Below are positions 35,648 to 44,365 of a stretch of DNA of 64,000 nucleotides, in pieces; position 1 is the first letter of the stretch; the number at the start of each line of letters is the position of its first letter. The notes beneath the pieces are model-generated. The model had not been told where the DNA came from, ran no database searches, and saw nothing but the letters and a program-made list of their open reading frames with translations. Position numbers and translations under genes: made by a program. This DNA comes from Rosettibacter primus. Lineage in GTDB: Bacteria > Bacteroidota > Ignavibacteria > Ignavibacteriales > Melioribacteraceae. Location of the stretch: NCBI RefSeq assembly GCF_036860675.1, contig NZ_JAYKGK010000006.1:62001-126000 (forward strand). Reading direction: 5' to 3'.

Positions 35648-37300
35648 ATGTCAACCAGAATTATTAAAGCTCCAGGAGGAAACAAATTAAACTGTAAAGG
35701 CTGGATTCAAGAAGCAGCAATGAGAATGCTGATGAATAATCTTGACCCAGAAGTAGCAGAAAAGCCCAATGAATTAATTGTCTACGGTGGTTCAGGAAAA
35801 GCAGCACGAAACTGGGAAGCATTTGATGCAATTATTGAATCATTAAAAAATCTTGAATCTGATGAAACACTTTTAGTTCAGTCTGGTAAACCTGTAGCAA
35901 TCTTCAAAACATATTCTGATGCTCCTCGAATAATAATTTCAAATGCAATGTTAGTACCTGCATGGGCAACATGGGACGAATTCCGTCGTCTCGATGCTCT
36001 TGGGTTAACGATGTACGGACAAATGACAGCCGGCAGCTGGATTTATATTGGCACTCAAGGAATTCTTCAAGGCACTTACGAAACATTTGCTGAATGTGCA
36101 CGTCAGCATTTTAATGGAACTTTAAGCGGAAGATTTTTACTTACTGCCGGTTTAGGCGGTATGGGCGGTGCTCAACCTTTGGCTGCAACAATGAACGGAG
36201 CTGCATTCTTAGGAGTTGAAGTTGATCGTTCTCGCATTCAAAAACGAATTGATACAGGTTATCTTGATATTATGACTGAAGATTTAGATGAGGCTCTAAA
36301 ATTAGTTCTCGGGGCAAAAGAAAAAAAACAACCACTTTCGGTTGGATTACTTGGAAATGCAGGTGAAGTATTGCCAAAAATCTTAGAGAAAAATATTATA
36401 CCAGATATTGTTACAGACCAAACTTCTGCTCACGATACATTAAACGGATATGTTCCTATGGGAATGACTTTCGAAGAAGCACTTGAACTTAGAAAAACAA
36501 ATCCTAAAAAATATATTGAACTTGCAAAGAAGACTATAGTTGAACATGTAAAAGCAATTCTCGAATTTCAAGCACGCGGAGCAGTAGCTTTTGACTATGG
36601 GAATAATATCCGAGGAGAAGCGAAAGAAAATGGTGTTGAAAATGCATTTGATATCCCTGGATTTGTAGTGGAATACATTCGTCCACTTTTTTGTGATGGC
36701 AAAGGTCCTTTCAGATGGGCAGCATTAAGCGGTGAGCCAAATGATATTTATGAAACAGACAAAGCAGTTATTGAAACTTTTCCAGAAAATAAATCACTTG
36801 TAAGATGGATTGAGCTTGCTCAAAAGAAAGTTCATTTCCAGGGATTGCCAGCTCGTATTTGCTGGCTTGGATATGGTGAACGAGCTAAGATGGGAAAAAT
36901 TTTTAATCGCCTTGTTGCAGAAGGAAAAGTAAAAGCTCCAATTGTGATCGGAAGAGACCATCTCGATTGCGGTTCAGTTGCATCTCCAAATCGAGAAACA
37001 GAAGGAATGATTGATGGAAGTGATGCAATTGCAGATTGGCCTATTCTAAATGCACTTTTAAATGCAATCGGAGGTGCAAGCTGGGTATCGGTTCATCATG
37101 GCGGTGGAGTAGGGATTGGTAAATCAATTCATGCTGGAATGGTTATAGTTGCAGATGGGACTAAAGAAGCTGAAGCTCGGCTCGAAAGAGTATTAAATTA
37201 TGATCCAGCTATGGGAATAGTTCGTCATGCAGATGCAGGTTACCAAAAAGCAATTGATAATGCAAAAAAATTTGGCATTAAAATTCCAATGATAAAATAA
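35648..37300 (+). CDS. hutU: Urocanate hydratase
   Basis: A 550-residue enzyme of histidine catabolism that hydrates urocanate to imidazolone propionate using a tightly bound NAD+. Characteristic segments are 'GGSGKAARNWEAFD', 'YGQMTAGSWIYIGTQGILQGTYETF', 'DQTSAHDTLNGYVP', 'VAFDYGNNIRGEA', 'GRDHLDCGSVASPNRETEGM' with the active-site Cys, and 'VSVHHGGGVGIGKS'. Full length. No hutH, hutI or hutG is nearby; its neighbours are add and a SerA-like gene. Confidence 0.97.
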   Translation: MSTRIIKAPGGNKLNCKGWIQEAAMRMLMNNLDPEVAEKPNELIVYGGSGKAARNWEAFDAIIESLKNLESDETLLVQSGKPVAIFKTYSDAPRIIISNAMLVPAWATWDEFRRLDALGLTMYGQMTAGSWIYIGTQGILQGTYETFAECARQHFNGTLSGRFLLTAGLGGMGGAQPLAATMNGAAFLGVEVDRSRIQKRIDTGYLDIMTEDLDEALKLVLGAKEKKQPLSVGLLGNAGEVLPKILEKNIIPDIVTDQTSAHDTLNGYVPMGMTFEEALELRKTNPKKYIELAKKTIVEHVKAILEFQARGAVAFDYGNNIRGEAKENGVENAFDIPGFVVEYIRPLFCDGKGPFRWAALSGEPNDIYETDKAVIETFPENKSLVRWIELAQKKVHFQGLPARICWLGYGERAKMGKIFNRLVAEGKVKAPIVIGRDHLDCGSVASPNRETEGMIDGSDAIADWPILNALLNAIGGASWVSVHHGGGVGIGKSIHAGMVIVADGTKEAEARLERVLNYDPAMGIVRHADAGYQKAIDNAKKFGIKIPMIK

Positions 37301-37313
37301 ATTAGAGGTAAAA

Positions 37314-38264
37314 ATGAAAGTATTAATAGCTGACAAATTCCCTGAAATTTATATCCAACAATTAAAAGATGCAGGTTTAGAAATAATTTACAATCCTAAA
37401 TTAGGCGAAAAAGATTTGCCAGAAGTTGCAAAAGATGTTGATTGCTTGGTTGTCCGCTCTACAATTGTAAATGCTGAGACAATTGAAAAATCTGAAAAAC
37501 TCAATTTAATTATTCGCGCTGGTGCAGGTGTAAATAATATCGACATTCAAGCAGCAAATAAAAAAGGAATTGCAGTTTCAAATTGTCCAGGTAAAAATGC
37601 AATTGCAGTAGCTGAACTTGCAATTGGTTTAATTATTTCTCTTGACAGAAGAATTCCACACAATGTTCTTGATTTTAAGCAAGGTAAATGGAACAAAGGT
37701 GAATATTCCAATGCTCAAGGAATTTTTGGTAAAACATTAGCAATAATAGGTTATGGAAATATTGGTAAAGAAGTTGCGAAAAGAGCCAAAGCATTTGGAA
37801 TGAATATTTATGCAAAAGACATTATTAAAATTGAAGACGAGGGTGTTAAACAATTTTCAGAATTTGAAGAAGTTCTTCCAATTGCTGATGTTATTTCTGT
37901 TCATTTACCAGCAACTCCAGAAACAAAAAATTTATTTAATGAAAAATTATTCGGATTGATGAAAAACGGAGCAATTTTTATTAATACTTCACGTGCTGAT
38001 GTTGTTGATGAAGAAGCACTTATAAAAGCCGTAAAAGAAAAAAACTTACGTGTTGGTCTTGATGTATTTAAAGGTGAACCAGAAGAAAAAACTGGTGCAG
38101 TTTCTTCTAAGCTTCAAGAATTAGATAATGTTTATGTAACACATCATATTGGGGCTTCGACCGAACAAGCACAAAATGCAGTGGCAGAAGAAACTGTTAG
38201 AATAATATTAAGTTACATAAAAGACGGCACAGTTATAAATTGTGTAAGTAGAATTGGAAATTAA
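37314..38264 (+). CDS. D-2-hydroxyacid dehydrogenase, phosphoglycerate dehydrogenase-like
   Basis: A 316-residue NAD-dependent enzyme. The Rossmann loop is 'IIGYGNIGKEVAKRAKAFGM'. The catalytic residues lie in 'NTSRADVVDEEAL' (Arg), the Glu region 'LDVFKGEPE' and 'THHIGASTEQAQNAV' (His). The 'HHIGAST' form is typical of 3-phosphoglycerate dehydrogenase (SerA), the first step of serine synthesis. It lacks the C-terminal ACT domain, so serine feedback by that route is absent. A glyoxylate or hydroxypyruvate reductase role is the alternative. It is the last gene of the add-hutU run. Confidence 0.85.
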   Translation: MKVLIADKFPEIYIQQLKDAGLEIIYNPKLGEKDLPEVAKDVDCLVVRSTIVNAETIEKSEKLNLIIRAGAGVNNIDIQAANKKGIAVSNCPGKNAIAVAELAIGLIISLDRRIPHNVLDFKQGKWNKGEYSNAQGIFGKTLAIIGYGNIGKEVAKRAKAFGMNIYAKDIIKIEDEGVKQFSEFEEVLPIADVISVHLPATPETKNLFNEKLFGLMKNGAIFINTSRADVVDEEALIKAVKEKNLRVGLDVFKGEPEEKTGAVSSKLQELDNVYVTHHIGASTEQAQNAVAEETVRIILSYIKDGTVINCVSRIGN

Positions 38265-38286
38265 GTATAACAATGCTATTTTCTTC

Positions 38287-38392
38287 CAGTCATTCTGAGG
38301 AGTCCCGCCGAAAGGCGACAACGAAGAATCTAATTTCAAGTTTTCATCTTGTTAAGATTCTTCATTTCGCTTCGCACCATTCAGAATGACTG
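38287..38392. repeat. Palindromic dispersed repeat, most complete copy
   Basis: Outer arms CAGTCATTCTGA (38287-38298) and TCAGAATGACTG (38381-38392) are exact reverse complements. Inner blocks GAAGAATCTAA (from 38323) and TTAAGATTCTTC (from 38352) also pair with one bulge, and a small GC-rich hairpin (CCCGCCGAAAGGCG) lies in the left half. This is the intergenic repeat type I associate with Bacteroidota/Ignavibacteria genomes; copy number cannot be judged here. Confidence 0.7.
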
Positions 38393-38499
38393 TGTTTTTC
38401 TTTCTTATGTCTTTCTCATGAGTTCGCAAAAAGGCTGTCGACTAAGAATCTAAAAACCAATTCTACATTTTTAAGAGATTCTCCCTCGCCTTTGGCAAG

Positions 38500-38536
38500 T
38501 CAGAATGACAATTCAACTTCTCCATTGTCATTCTGA
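38500..38536. repeat. Inverted junction of two repeat copies
   Basis: TCAGAATGACAA (38500-38511) and TTGTCATTCTGA (38525-38536) form a perfect 12-bp inverted repeat with a 13-nt loop. They are the right end of the middle copy and the left end of the last copy (38526 to about 38565, with GACGAAGAATCTAA), which has no right arm. Confidence 0.65.
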
Positions 38537-38619
38537 GTGCGCCATTTTTGGCAGACGAAGAATCTAATACTTATTAATTCCTACTTCGTTTTTCTACTCT
38601 GGTAATCTTCACAACAAAA

Positions 38620-40344
38620 TCATTTCGTCAGCATCATTTTTTTAACAATAAAATTCTTCCCTGCTTGAAGCGTGTAAAAATATACTCCACTTGAAAGATG
38701 ATACTCATCAGCCGAAAATTCTACTTTGTAACTGCCTGCATCTTTGTATTCATTTACTAAAGTTGCTACTTCTCTGCCTAATATGTCATATACCTTTAAT
38801 GTTACAAAATTTTTCTCTAGTAACTGATAACTGATAACCGTTGATGGATTAAATGGATTGGGATAATTCTGGCTTAAAAGGTAATTCTCAATTATGTTAC
38901 CTTCTTCTATAACATCTGTAGATATTGGGACCAAATTTTTAATTGCATTTTCTAAATCAAACTTGGCTTTATATAAACTATCAGCTGCTGATTCCGAATT
39001 TGTATAATTTTTGCTCATAATATTTTTTGCATATGTTAAGGCAGTACTTAATCTTAACCATGAATCAGTTGTATATTCACTTTCCTTTAATGTATTGACA
39101 AATGATAAGAGTGAATCTAATGCATTGTAATTTATTCCAACTGAAACCACTGCATAAAATGCTGGCTTACATTTATTTTTACTATCCCATAAAGACGACG
39201 ACTGATTAGTCTTGAAAGTATATTGGTCGTTTAATCCATCTTTAGAAACACTAATAATTTTGCCTCTGCCTGAGAAATAACTTCTTTCAACAAAGCATTT
39301 AAATAATTGAGCATATTGATTAGCTTGTTTCTGTAAAATTGAAGCAGACGGATTTGCATAACCAGTGGTTATATCAAGTTCTGTAATTGCCATTTCATTA
39401 CATATTGGATAAAATTTATTATATGTAGAAATCCATTGAGAAGCAGTTGGTGAATTTAAATCATCATGTTCTTGCATTCCTATTCCATCTAAGTATCCTG
39501 CTTCAAAAATTGGTTTACAAATTTTTACAATTCCATCAGCTTTTGCTGGTAAATGTGTATTGTAATCATTATAGTAAAGTTTAATTTGAGTTTCACCATA
39601 TTCGATAGTGTATTTGCGAGTTAGTTCAAAGGCTTTCATTATATAGCTATTATCGCCAAATGTTTGATACCATTCACTTTCTGTTCTATCACCTCCGTTA
39701 TCATTCACTGCTTCATTTACTACATCCATAGCTGACAAAAGACCAGGCCAACCTTCATGCAATAATCTAATTACTTCTTTAATGTAATTTTCCATACGCT
39801 GAATCATTTTTTCTTTACTTAATCTGGGACCATTAATATTATAACCTGAACGGAAAAATTCAGCTGGAGTCTGACTATGCCAGATTAATGTATGTCCACG
39901 AAATGTAAATCCCTGGCGCTTAGCCCAATTTAATTGAGCAATTATATCACCATTAAACTTTACTATTGGATGAGTATCAGCATAATCTTTGTCTGTTGCT
40001 GCTAAATATGCTGAAGCGCTTGCACTAATATCAACAGTATATTGTGGTTTCATATTGTTGCCTGGAGACATGCTATTCATATGATATTTAATTAAATAAC
40101 CACCGTTGGGGGCAACAACAGATGACTGACCCGGAACATATGGGTCGGCTGGAAATCCTATATGCCGATAAGATAAAAGACAACCAATATAAAAATCTTT
40201 TGCAAAAACATTTTTTAATGCTGGCACATTAGTTTCAATTGTATCTGATTGTGCATAAAGTGAGGATATTAAAAATAAAATAACTAATTTGATATAAATT
40301 ACTGGTAAAATATTCTCCGATAAAATTTTAAATTGTTTTTTCAT
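38620..40344 (-). CDS. GH10 endo-xylanase with T9SS sorting domain
   Basis: A secreted 574-residue beta-1,4-xylanase. After a signal sequence ('LVILFLISSLYAQ'), the GH10 barrel shows 'FRGHTLIWHSQTP', the acid/base Glu211 in 'MDVVNEAVND' and the nucleophile Glu322 in 'ITELDITTG'. A helical spacer domain follows (about 420-480). The C-terminal ~85 residues are a type A T9SS sorting domain ('QNYPNPFNPSTVISYQL', 'YDILGREVATLV', 'LSSGVYFYTLQ'). It is the last gene of the xylan locus and has a ribosome binding site (AAGGAC). Confidence 0.93.
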   Translation of the reverse strand: MKKQFKILSENILPVIYIKLVILFLISSLYAQSDTIETNVPALKNVFAKDFYIGCLLSYRHIGFPADPYVPGQSSVVAPNGGYLIKYHMNSMSPGNNMKPQYTVDISASASAYLAATDKDYADTHPIVKFNGDIIAQLNWAKRQGFTFRGHTLIWHSQTPAEFFRSGYNINGPRLSKEKMIQRMENYIKEVIRLLHEGWPGLLSAMDVVNEAVNDNGGDRTESEWYQTFGDNSYIMKAFELTRKYTIEYGETQIKLYYNDYNTHLPAKADGIVKICKPIFEAGYLDGIGMQEHDDLNSPTASQWISTYNKFYPICNEMAITELDITTGYANPSASILQKQANQYAQLFKCFVERSYFSGRGKIISVSKDGLNDQYTFKTNQSSSLWDSKNKCKPAFYAVVSVGINYNALDSLLSFVNTLKESEYTTDSWLRLSTALTYAKNIMSKNYTNSESAADSLYKAKFDLENAIKNLVPISTDVIEEGNIIENYLLSQNYPNPFNPSTVISYQLLEKNFVTLKVYDILGREVATLVNEYKDAGSYKVEFSADEYHLSSGVYFYTLQAGKNFIVKKMMLTK

Positions 40345-40420
40345 AATTATTGTCCTTAATTAAAAAAAATGACTGTAACTTAATTTTATTGATGGATTAA
40401 TTTATCACCCTTTGTTTTAT

Positions 40421-41254
40421 TCATTTATTATTATCATGATAATTTTTCAAATATTCTCCAATATCAATTAAAGGTGCTACCCAAACATCTTTTTCATTTT
40501 GTTTAAGATAATATAAAAGTTTACGATGAGCTTCCGATGAAACATTTATTGAGTGCTCTCCACCAACTCCATGAAAAAGAAAAACTAAAAGTGCATTTTC
40601 ATTCATAACTTTTTTGACAAGCTCAATTAAATCTTCACCTGATTGCCCATTAACCATAAAACATCCAATATTAAACAAGTCAATTTCATCAATTTTTTGT
40701 ATTACTCCACCAACTCCACGAGCTGCGATAAAATATTTTTTGACTATATTAACAAAAGATGTATCGCCTACTTTCATATCTCCGCAAGTGTAAGCAAAAG
40801 TTCTGTTTTTCTTTCCATCAATTGCTTCGAGCAGAACATTAGTCATTTCGATTTCATCAGTTATTCTTTGAAGTGTATATGAGTTCAAATCATATTCAGG
40901 CTTGACCCATTCCCTACCTTTCATATTTCCTATGCAAGGATGAAACAAAGTATGATTGCCTAACTCATGACCATTTTTGGAAGCTAATGCCCAATCTTGA
41001 ATTCTGTTCTTGAATGCTAAAGCATTCCCTGGAATATAAAATGTAGCTCTAAAATTCAAAGAATCTAATAATGGAATTACATTATCGAGATGTACATTCA
41101 ACGCATCATCATAAGTTAATGCAATTGCACATTTTTTATTATTCCACAATTTTTTCTCCTGAGCATATGATATACTTTGAAGAAAAATCAAAGTGGATAA
41201 AAAAATTTGTGTTATCATGAATAAAGAAAAATACTTGCGATTTACTGATTTCAT
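40421..41254 (-). CDS. Polysaccharide deacetylase (NodB/CE4-like)
   Basis: A secreted protein of 277 residues. The signal peptide is 'MITQIFLSTLIFLQSISYAQ'-like within the first 32 residues. The NodB-type domain has 'CAIALTYDDALNVHLDNVIPLL', with the Asp-Asp motif as YDDA instead of TFDD, and the metal histidines in 'HELGNHTLFHPC'. CE4 enzymes remove acetyl groups from xylan, chitin or peptidoglycan; the xylan setting favours acetyl-xylan. The frame allows a GTG at 41260, but the ATG at 41254 has a better-placed AGGTG. No T9SS tail. Confidence 0.82.
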   Translation of the reverse strand: MKSVNRKYFSLFMITQIFLSTLIFLQSISYAQEKKLWNNKKCAIALTYDDALNVHLDNVIPLLDSLNFRATFYIPGNALAFKNRIQDWALASKNGHELGNHTLFHPCIGNMKGREWVKPEYDLNSYTLQRITDEIEMTNVLLEAIDGKKNRTFAYTCGDMKVGDTSFVNIVKKYFIAARGVGGVIQKIDEIDLFNIGCFMVNGQSGEDLIELVKKVMNENALLVFLFHGVGGEHSINVSSEAHRKLLYYLKQNEKDVWVAPLIDIGEYLKNYHDNNK

Positions 41255-41275
41255 AAACACACCTGAAAATTATTT

Positions 41276-42208
41276 CTAATTAGAATTAATTATTTTATTA
41301 TTTTTTAGAAACTCTCGAATTTCTGAAAAACATTTTATTAGAGTTTCTTTATTAAATCCACCGTGTTTTCCACCTTTGACTGTGATTAATTTATTAGGCA
41401 CTCCATATTTATCCAATGCAACATGTAGTCTAACTGCTTGATTGTAAGGCACGATATCATCCAACTCACCATGAATAGTAATAATTGGTGGTAAATCAGA
41501 ACGGACATAATTAATTGGGGATAACTGCTCTGCAAGTTCTTTTCTATTTTGTAAACTGCCAAACCATTCAATTGCATAATGTTTGGCATTTTGTCCTTCA
41601 AGAAGTTCAGCAACATCTGTAATACCATACCAATTTATAATTGCAGCAACTTTAACTTGAGGTTCAAAAGCACTTTGCCAGCGAGTGCTGTCATGAGTTG
41701 CACATTGTTTATCAAAAATAGATTGTGGTGGAAGCATACCTGTAATCAAAGCAAGATGTCCACCAGCAGAACCGCCTGTTAAAACAATTTTAGACAAATC
41801 AAAATTGTATTGATTTGCATGATAATAAACCCATCGAAGTGCACATCTGCAGTCTTCTACTGCAGCAGGAGCTAATGAAATTTTTGCAATTCGATATTCA
41901 ACATTAATTACAGCCCAACCCATAGATAAATATGGAAGAAGTTGCATTACATTTCGTTCTTTTTGTCCTGCAACCCATCCACCTCCATGGAACAGCAATA
42001 ATGTTGGCAATGGATTAGTACGATTTTTAGGTAAATACAAATCAAGTTTTAGTTCATAATTGTTAGCTACTGTATAGGTGATATTAGGGAAAATGTCATA
42101 TTCACCAGAAGCATAGTCTACCCAATTTGATGGAACTGATAATTGCTCTTGGCCATAAATTGTGAAAGAAATAAATAATATTGCAATAATCAAAAATGTT
42201 CGATGCAT
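41276..42208 (-). CDS. Alpha/beta hydrolase, carbohydrate esterase-like
   Basis: A secreted 310-residue esterase/lipase-type hydrolase. The signal peptide 'IIAILFISFTIYGQ' is followed by the oxyanion-hole 'FHGGGWVAGQ', the nucleophile Ser147 in 'TGGSAGGHLA', the acid in 'IHGELDDIVPY' and the histidine in 'VKGGKHGGF'. This hormone-sensitive-lipase/BD-FAE style is common among acetyl or feruloyl esterases in xylan loci; the substrate is inferred from context. Ribosome binding site (AGGAG) present. No sorting domain. Confidence 0.85.
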   Translation of the reverse strand: MHRTFLIIAILFISFTIYGQEQLSVPSNWVDYASGEYDIFPNITYTVANNYELKLDLYLPKNRTNPLPTLLLFHGGGWVAGQKERNVMQLLPYLSMGWAVINVEYRIAKISLAPAAVEDCRCALRWVYYHANQYNFDLSKIVLTGGSAGGHLALITGMLPPQSIFDKQCATHDSTRWQSAFEPQVKVAAIINWYGITDVAELLEGQNAKHYAIEWFGSLQNRKELAEQLSPINYVRSDLPPIITIHGELDDIVPYNQAVRLHVALDKYGVPNKLITVKGGKHGGFNKETLIKCFSEIREFLKNNKIINSN

Positions 42209-42408
42209 AACAGCTCCTATGTGTTAATATTTTATTACAACTTACCAAGCATAAGTTTTAATGAAAGAATTATCACGTTTTTCAGAAAAATAATTTTTAC
42301 AGTATCATTAACGAAATAAATTTCGCTTTACAAATGTTTCACTATCTTAAAATAATGTATTAGAATTTTCTAATAGACGAATTATTTAATATAAAATCTT
42401 ATATCTAA

Positions 42409-44307
42409 TTATTCTGATACGAAAGTTGTTATACTTAATGGTTCCAAAGTAAAAGTAAATTTACCGTTTACAACATTAATTACATTTCCTTTCTGGCAAT
42501 TCTTCTTTTCTGATGTTGTATATGGTGTAAATGAAATTACATTACTGTTTTGTATTCTAAAAACATTTTGTATTTCATTAGTGCTGGAATTTAAAGCAAC
42601 AATTATTAGTTTAGATGATGAAGGATCTTTATAAGCTGTAACATCAACACTGCTAACAGCAGGAGCAACACTGCTTTCAACTCTATAGAAACCAGGTCGA
42701 ATAAATCTTGCGAACTGTGACATCACATAACCTTTTTTTGTAACCTCCCCTTTTATTCCACTGTTATTCGTTCCATCACTTATTGGTCCATAAAATCTTA
42801 CGATATACCACCACACATATGCGCTCATACCAGCTTGCATTACATCAGTTATTTCTTGAGCTACTGGTAAAGCTAAAGACCAGCTTGTTGGATTAGTTGT
42901 ATTATCACTTCCCGTTAAGTGTTCAGTCATCCAGATTTCTTTTCCTCTTTGTTCAGCTAATGGATAAGGAGCTAAACCACCGCCATAAATATGTCCTGCA
43001 ACTATATCAAGATTTTTGCTGGCTACTGAATCATTAAGTATCGGGTCAGACATTTGACGCCTGAATTGATATGATTCTGGTGCCATTACCTTAGTTTCTA
43101 TCAATGAGGCATTTTCTCTTAAGAACTTAACCATTTGTTCCGGAGTCCAATCGCATGATTCATATGTCACTTTAATATCAGGTTCATTTTGTATTGAAAC
43201 AGCATAAATTGGTACTCCCTGATTTTCCATATATTTCACAAATGCATTAAGATGCTTTGCATAATCATCATAAGCATCCTCTCTCAATTCTCCACCCACA
43301 AGATTATTGTTTGTCTTCATTGATGCAGGTGGACTCCAGGGTGATGCAATTATAATTGCTCCTTTTTCATATGCTTTTTTTGCTGTTGAGACATTAGTAT
43401 ACCATAAATTACTATCAGGTTGAATCCTGATTCTTAATATTGTAAAACCAAGTTGTCCTTCTCCTGTACCAAATGCAGTTTCAATTTCAGAATCAGTCAT
43501 ATCTGGTCGCCATTGAACAATATTTGCAGCTCCAAAACCTCTTATAATCTGATAAGTTTTTTCAGGGTTAATTGAAAGAGTAGTAATATAATTTACTGAA
43601 AAATTTATTGTAGTATCCCTATTAATTACAATTTTATCATATTCAAGAGGAACTATTATGGGTGTAGTATTTTCACCATTTTGAATTCTCACTTTATATG
43701 ATGTGCTCTGGAAACTTTTAGATAAATTATTAAAATCAATATTCTTCATAGAAAAAGAATAATTCAATGGCATAAGCCCATTTGCATTTTGAGTAAATAT
43801 CATTTTCTTAACTTGCGATTCGCCGCCTGCATCAAGCTTATAGAAATAAATACCGTTAGCTACTTTTTGTCCAAAATTATTTCGACCATCCCACACAATA
43901 TTATAAATACCTCTTGATTGTAAACCAAAATTAAATTTTCGCACAACTCTACCAAGTATATCATAAATTGTAATTTGAACATCAGATTCTTTATTCAAGC
44001 CATATGGAATAGAAGTAGAAGTTGAAAAAGGATTGGGATAATTTTGACCAAGAATAAAATCATTGGGAATTTCATTTGGATTATCGATTACAGAAGTAAG
44101 TATATCAATTTTATAATTCCCTGAATTATCTGTTAATGTCGTATACTTCTTTGTAGTATCTGAATTATCAATAAAAGTTACTACTGCATCTTTAACTGGA
44201 AATCTTGAGGAAGTAATTTTACCATTAATCGATAATGTTTGAGAGTAAAGTGAAATAGAAAAAATGAAACAATTAATTACTAAAAGAATTCGCAATTTAA
44301 TACTCAT
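42409..44307 (-). CDS. GH30 family xylanase/glucosidase with internal T9SS-like domain
   Basis: A 632-residue secreted enzyme. Domains in order: signal peptide (1-23), a CarboxypepD_reg-like segment (24-70), a T9SS/FlgD-like domain (88-172: 'LGQNYPNPFSTSTSIPYGL', 'YDILGRVV', 'NGIYFYKLDAGG'), a linker, then a GH30 barrel and beta-sandwich (about 240-632). The acid/base is Glu375 in 'VSIQNEPD' and the nucleophile is Glu462 in 'IWMTEHLTG'. Family enzymes cleave glucuronoxylan or related glycans. The ATG at 44307 has a good ribosome binding site (AGAAGGA), so I reject the longer frame. The position of the sorting-like domain is abnormal. Confidence 0.88.
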   Translation of the reverse strand: MSIKLRILLVINCFIFSISLYSQTLSINGKITSSRFPVKDAVVTFIDNSDTTKKYTTLTDNSGNYKIDILTSVIDNPNEIPNDFILGQNYPNPFSTSTSIPYGLNKESDVQITIYDILGRVVRKFNFGLQSRGIYNIVWDGRNNFGQKVANGIYFYKLDAGGESQVKKMIFTQNANGLMPLNYSFSMKNIDFNNLSKSFQSTSYKVRIQNGENTTPIIVPLEYDKIVINRDTTINFSVNYITTLSINPEKTYQIIRGFGAANIVQWRPDMTDSEIETAFGTGEGQLGFTILRIRIQPDSNLWYTNVSTAKKAYEKGAIIIASPWSPPASMKTNNNLVGGELREDAYDDYAKHLNAFVKYMENQGVPIYAVSIQNEPDIKVTYESCDWTPEQMVKFLRENASLIETKVMAPESYQFRRQMSDPILNDSVASKNLDIVAGHIYGGGLAPYPLAEQRGKEIWMTEHLTGSDNTTNPTSWSLALPVAQEITDVMQAGMSAYVWWYIVRFYGPISDGTNNSGIKGEVTKKGYVMSQFARFIRPGFYRVESSVAPAVSSVDVTAYKDPSSSKLIIVALNSSTNEIQNVFRIQNSNVISFTPYTTSEKKNCQKGNVINVVNGKFTFTLEPLSITTFVSE

Positions 44308-44365
44308 ATTAATTCCTTCTAAATTTTTGAATAACATTTAAAAAAAGAATTTATTATTTATAAAA

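Larger units (their letters stand above)
38265..38619. other. 355-bp intergenic region filled with dispersed-repeat copies
   Basis: No gene. The stretch between the convergent SerA-like and xylanase genes is occupied by at least three degenerate copies of a 'CATTCTGA...GAAGAATCT' repeat, detailed in the two following repeat entries. A middle copy (about 38430-38511) keeps CTAAGAATCTAA and the right end TCAGAATGACA but has lost its left arm. The repeats may also act as bidirectional terminators. Confidence 0.7.

Noticed and set aside
38430..38500. GGCTGTC near 38433 as a further copy of the 6729-6834 element
   Set aside because: Only a few bases match and the surrounding sequence belongs to the CATTCTGA repeat family.
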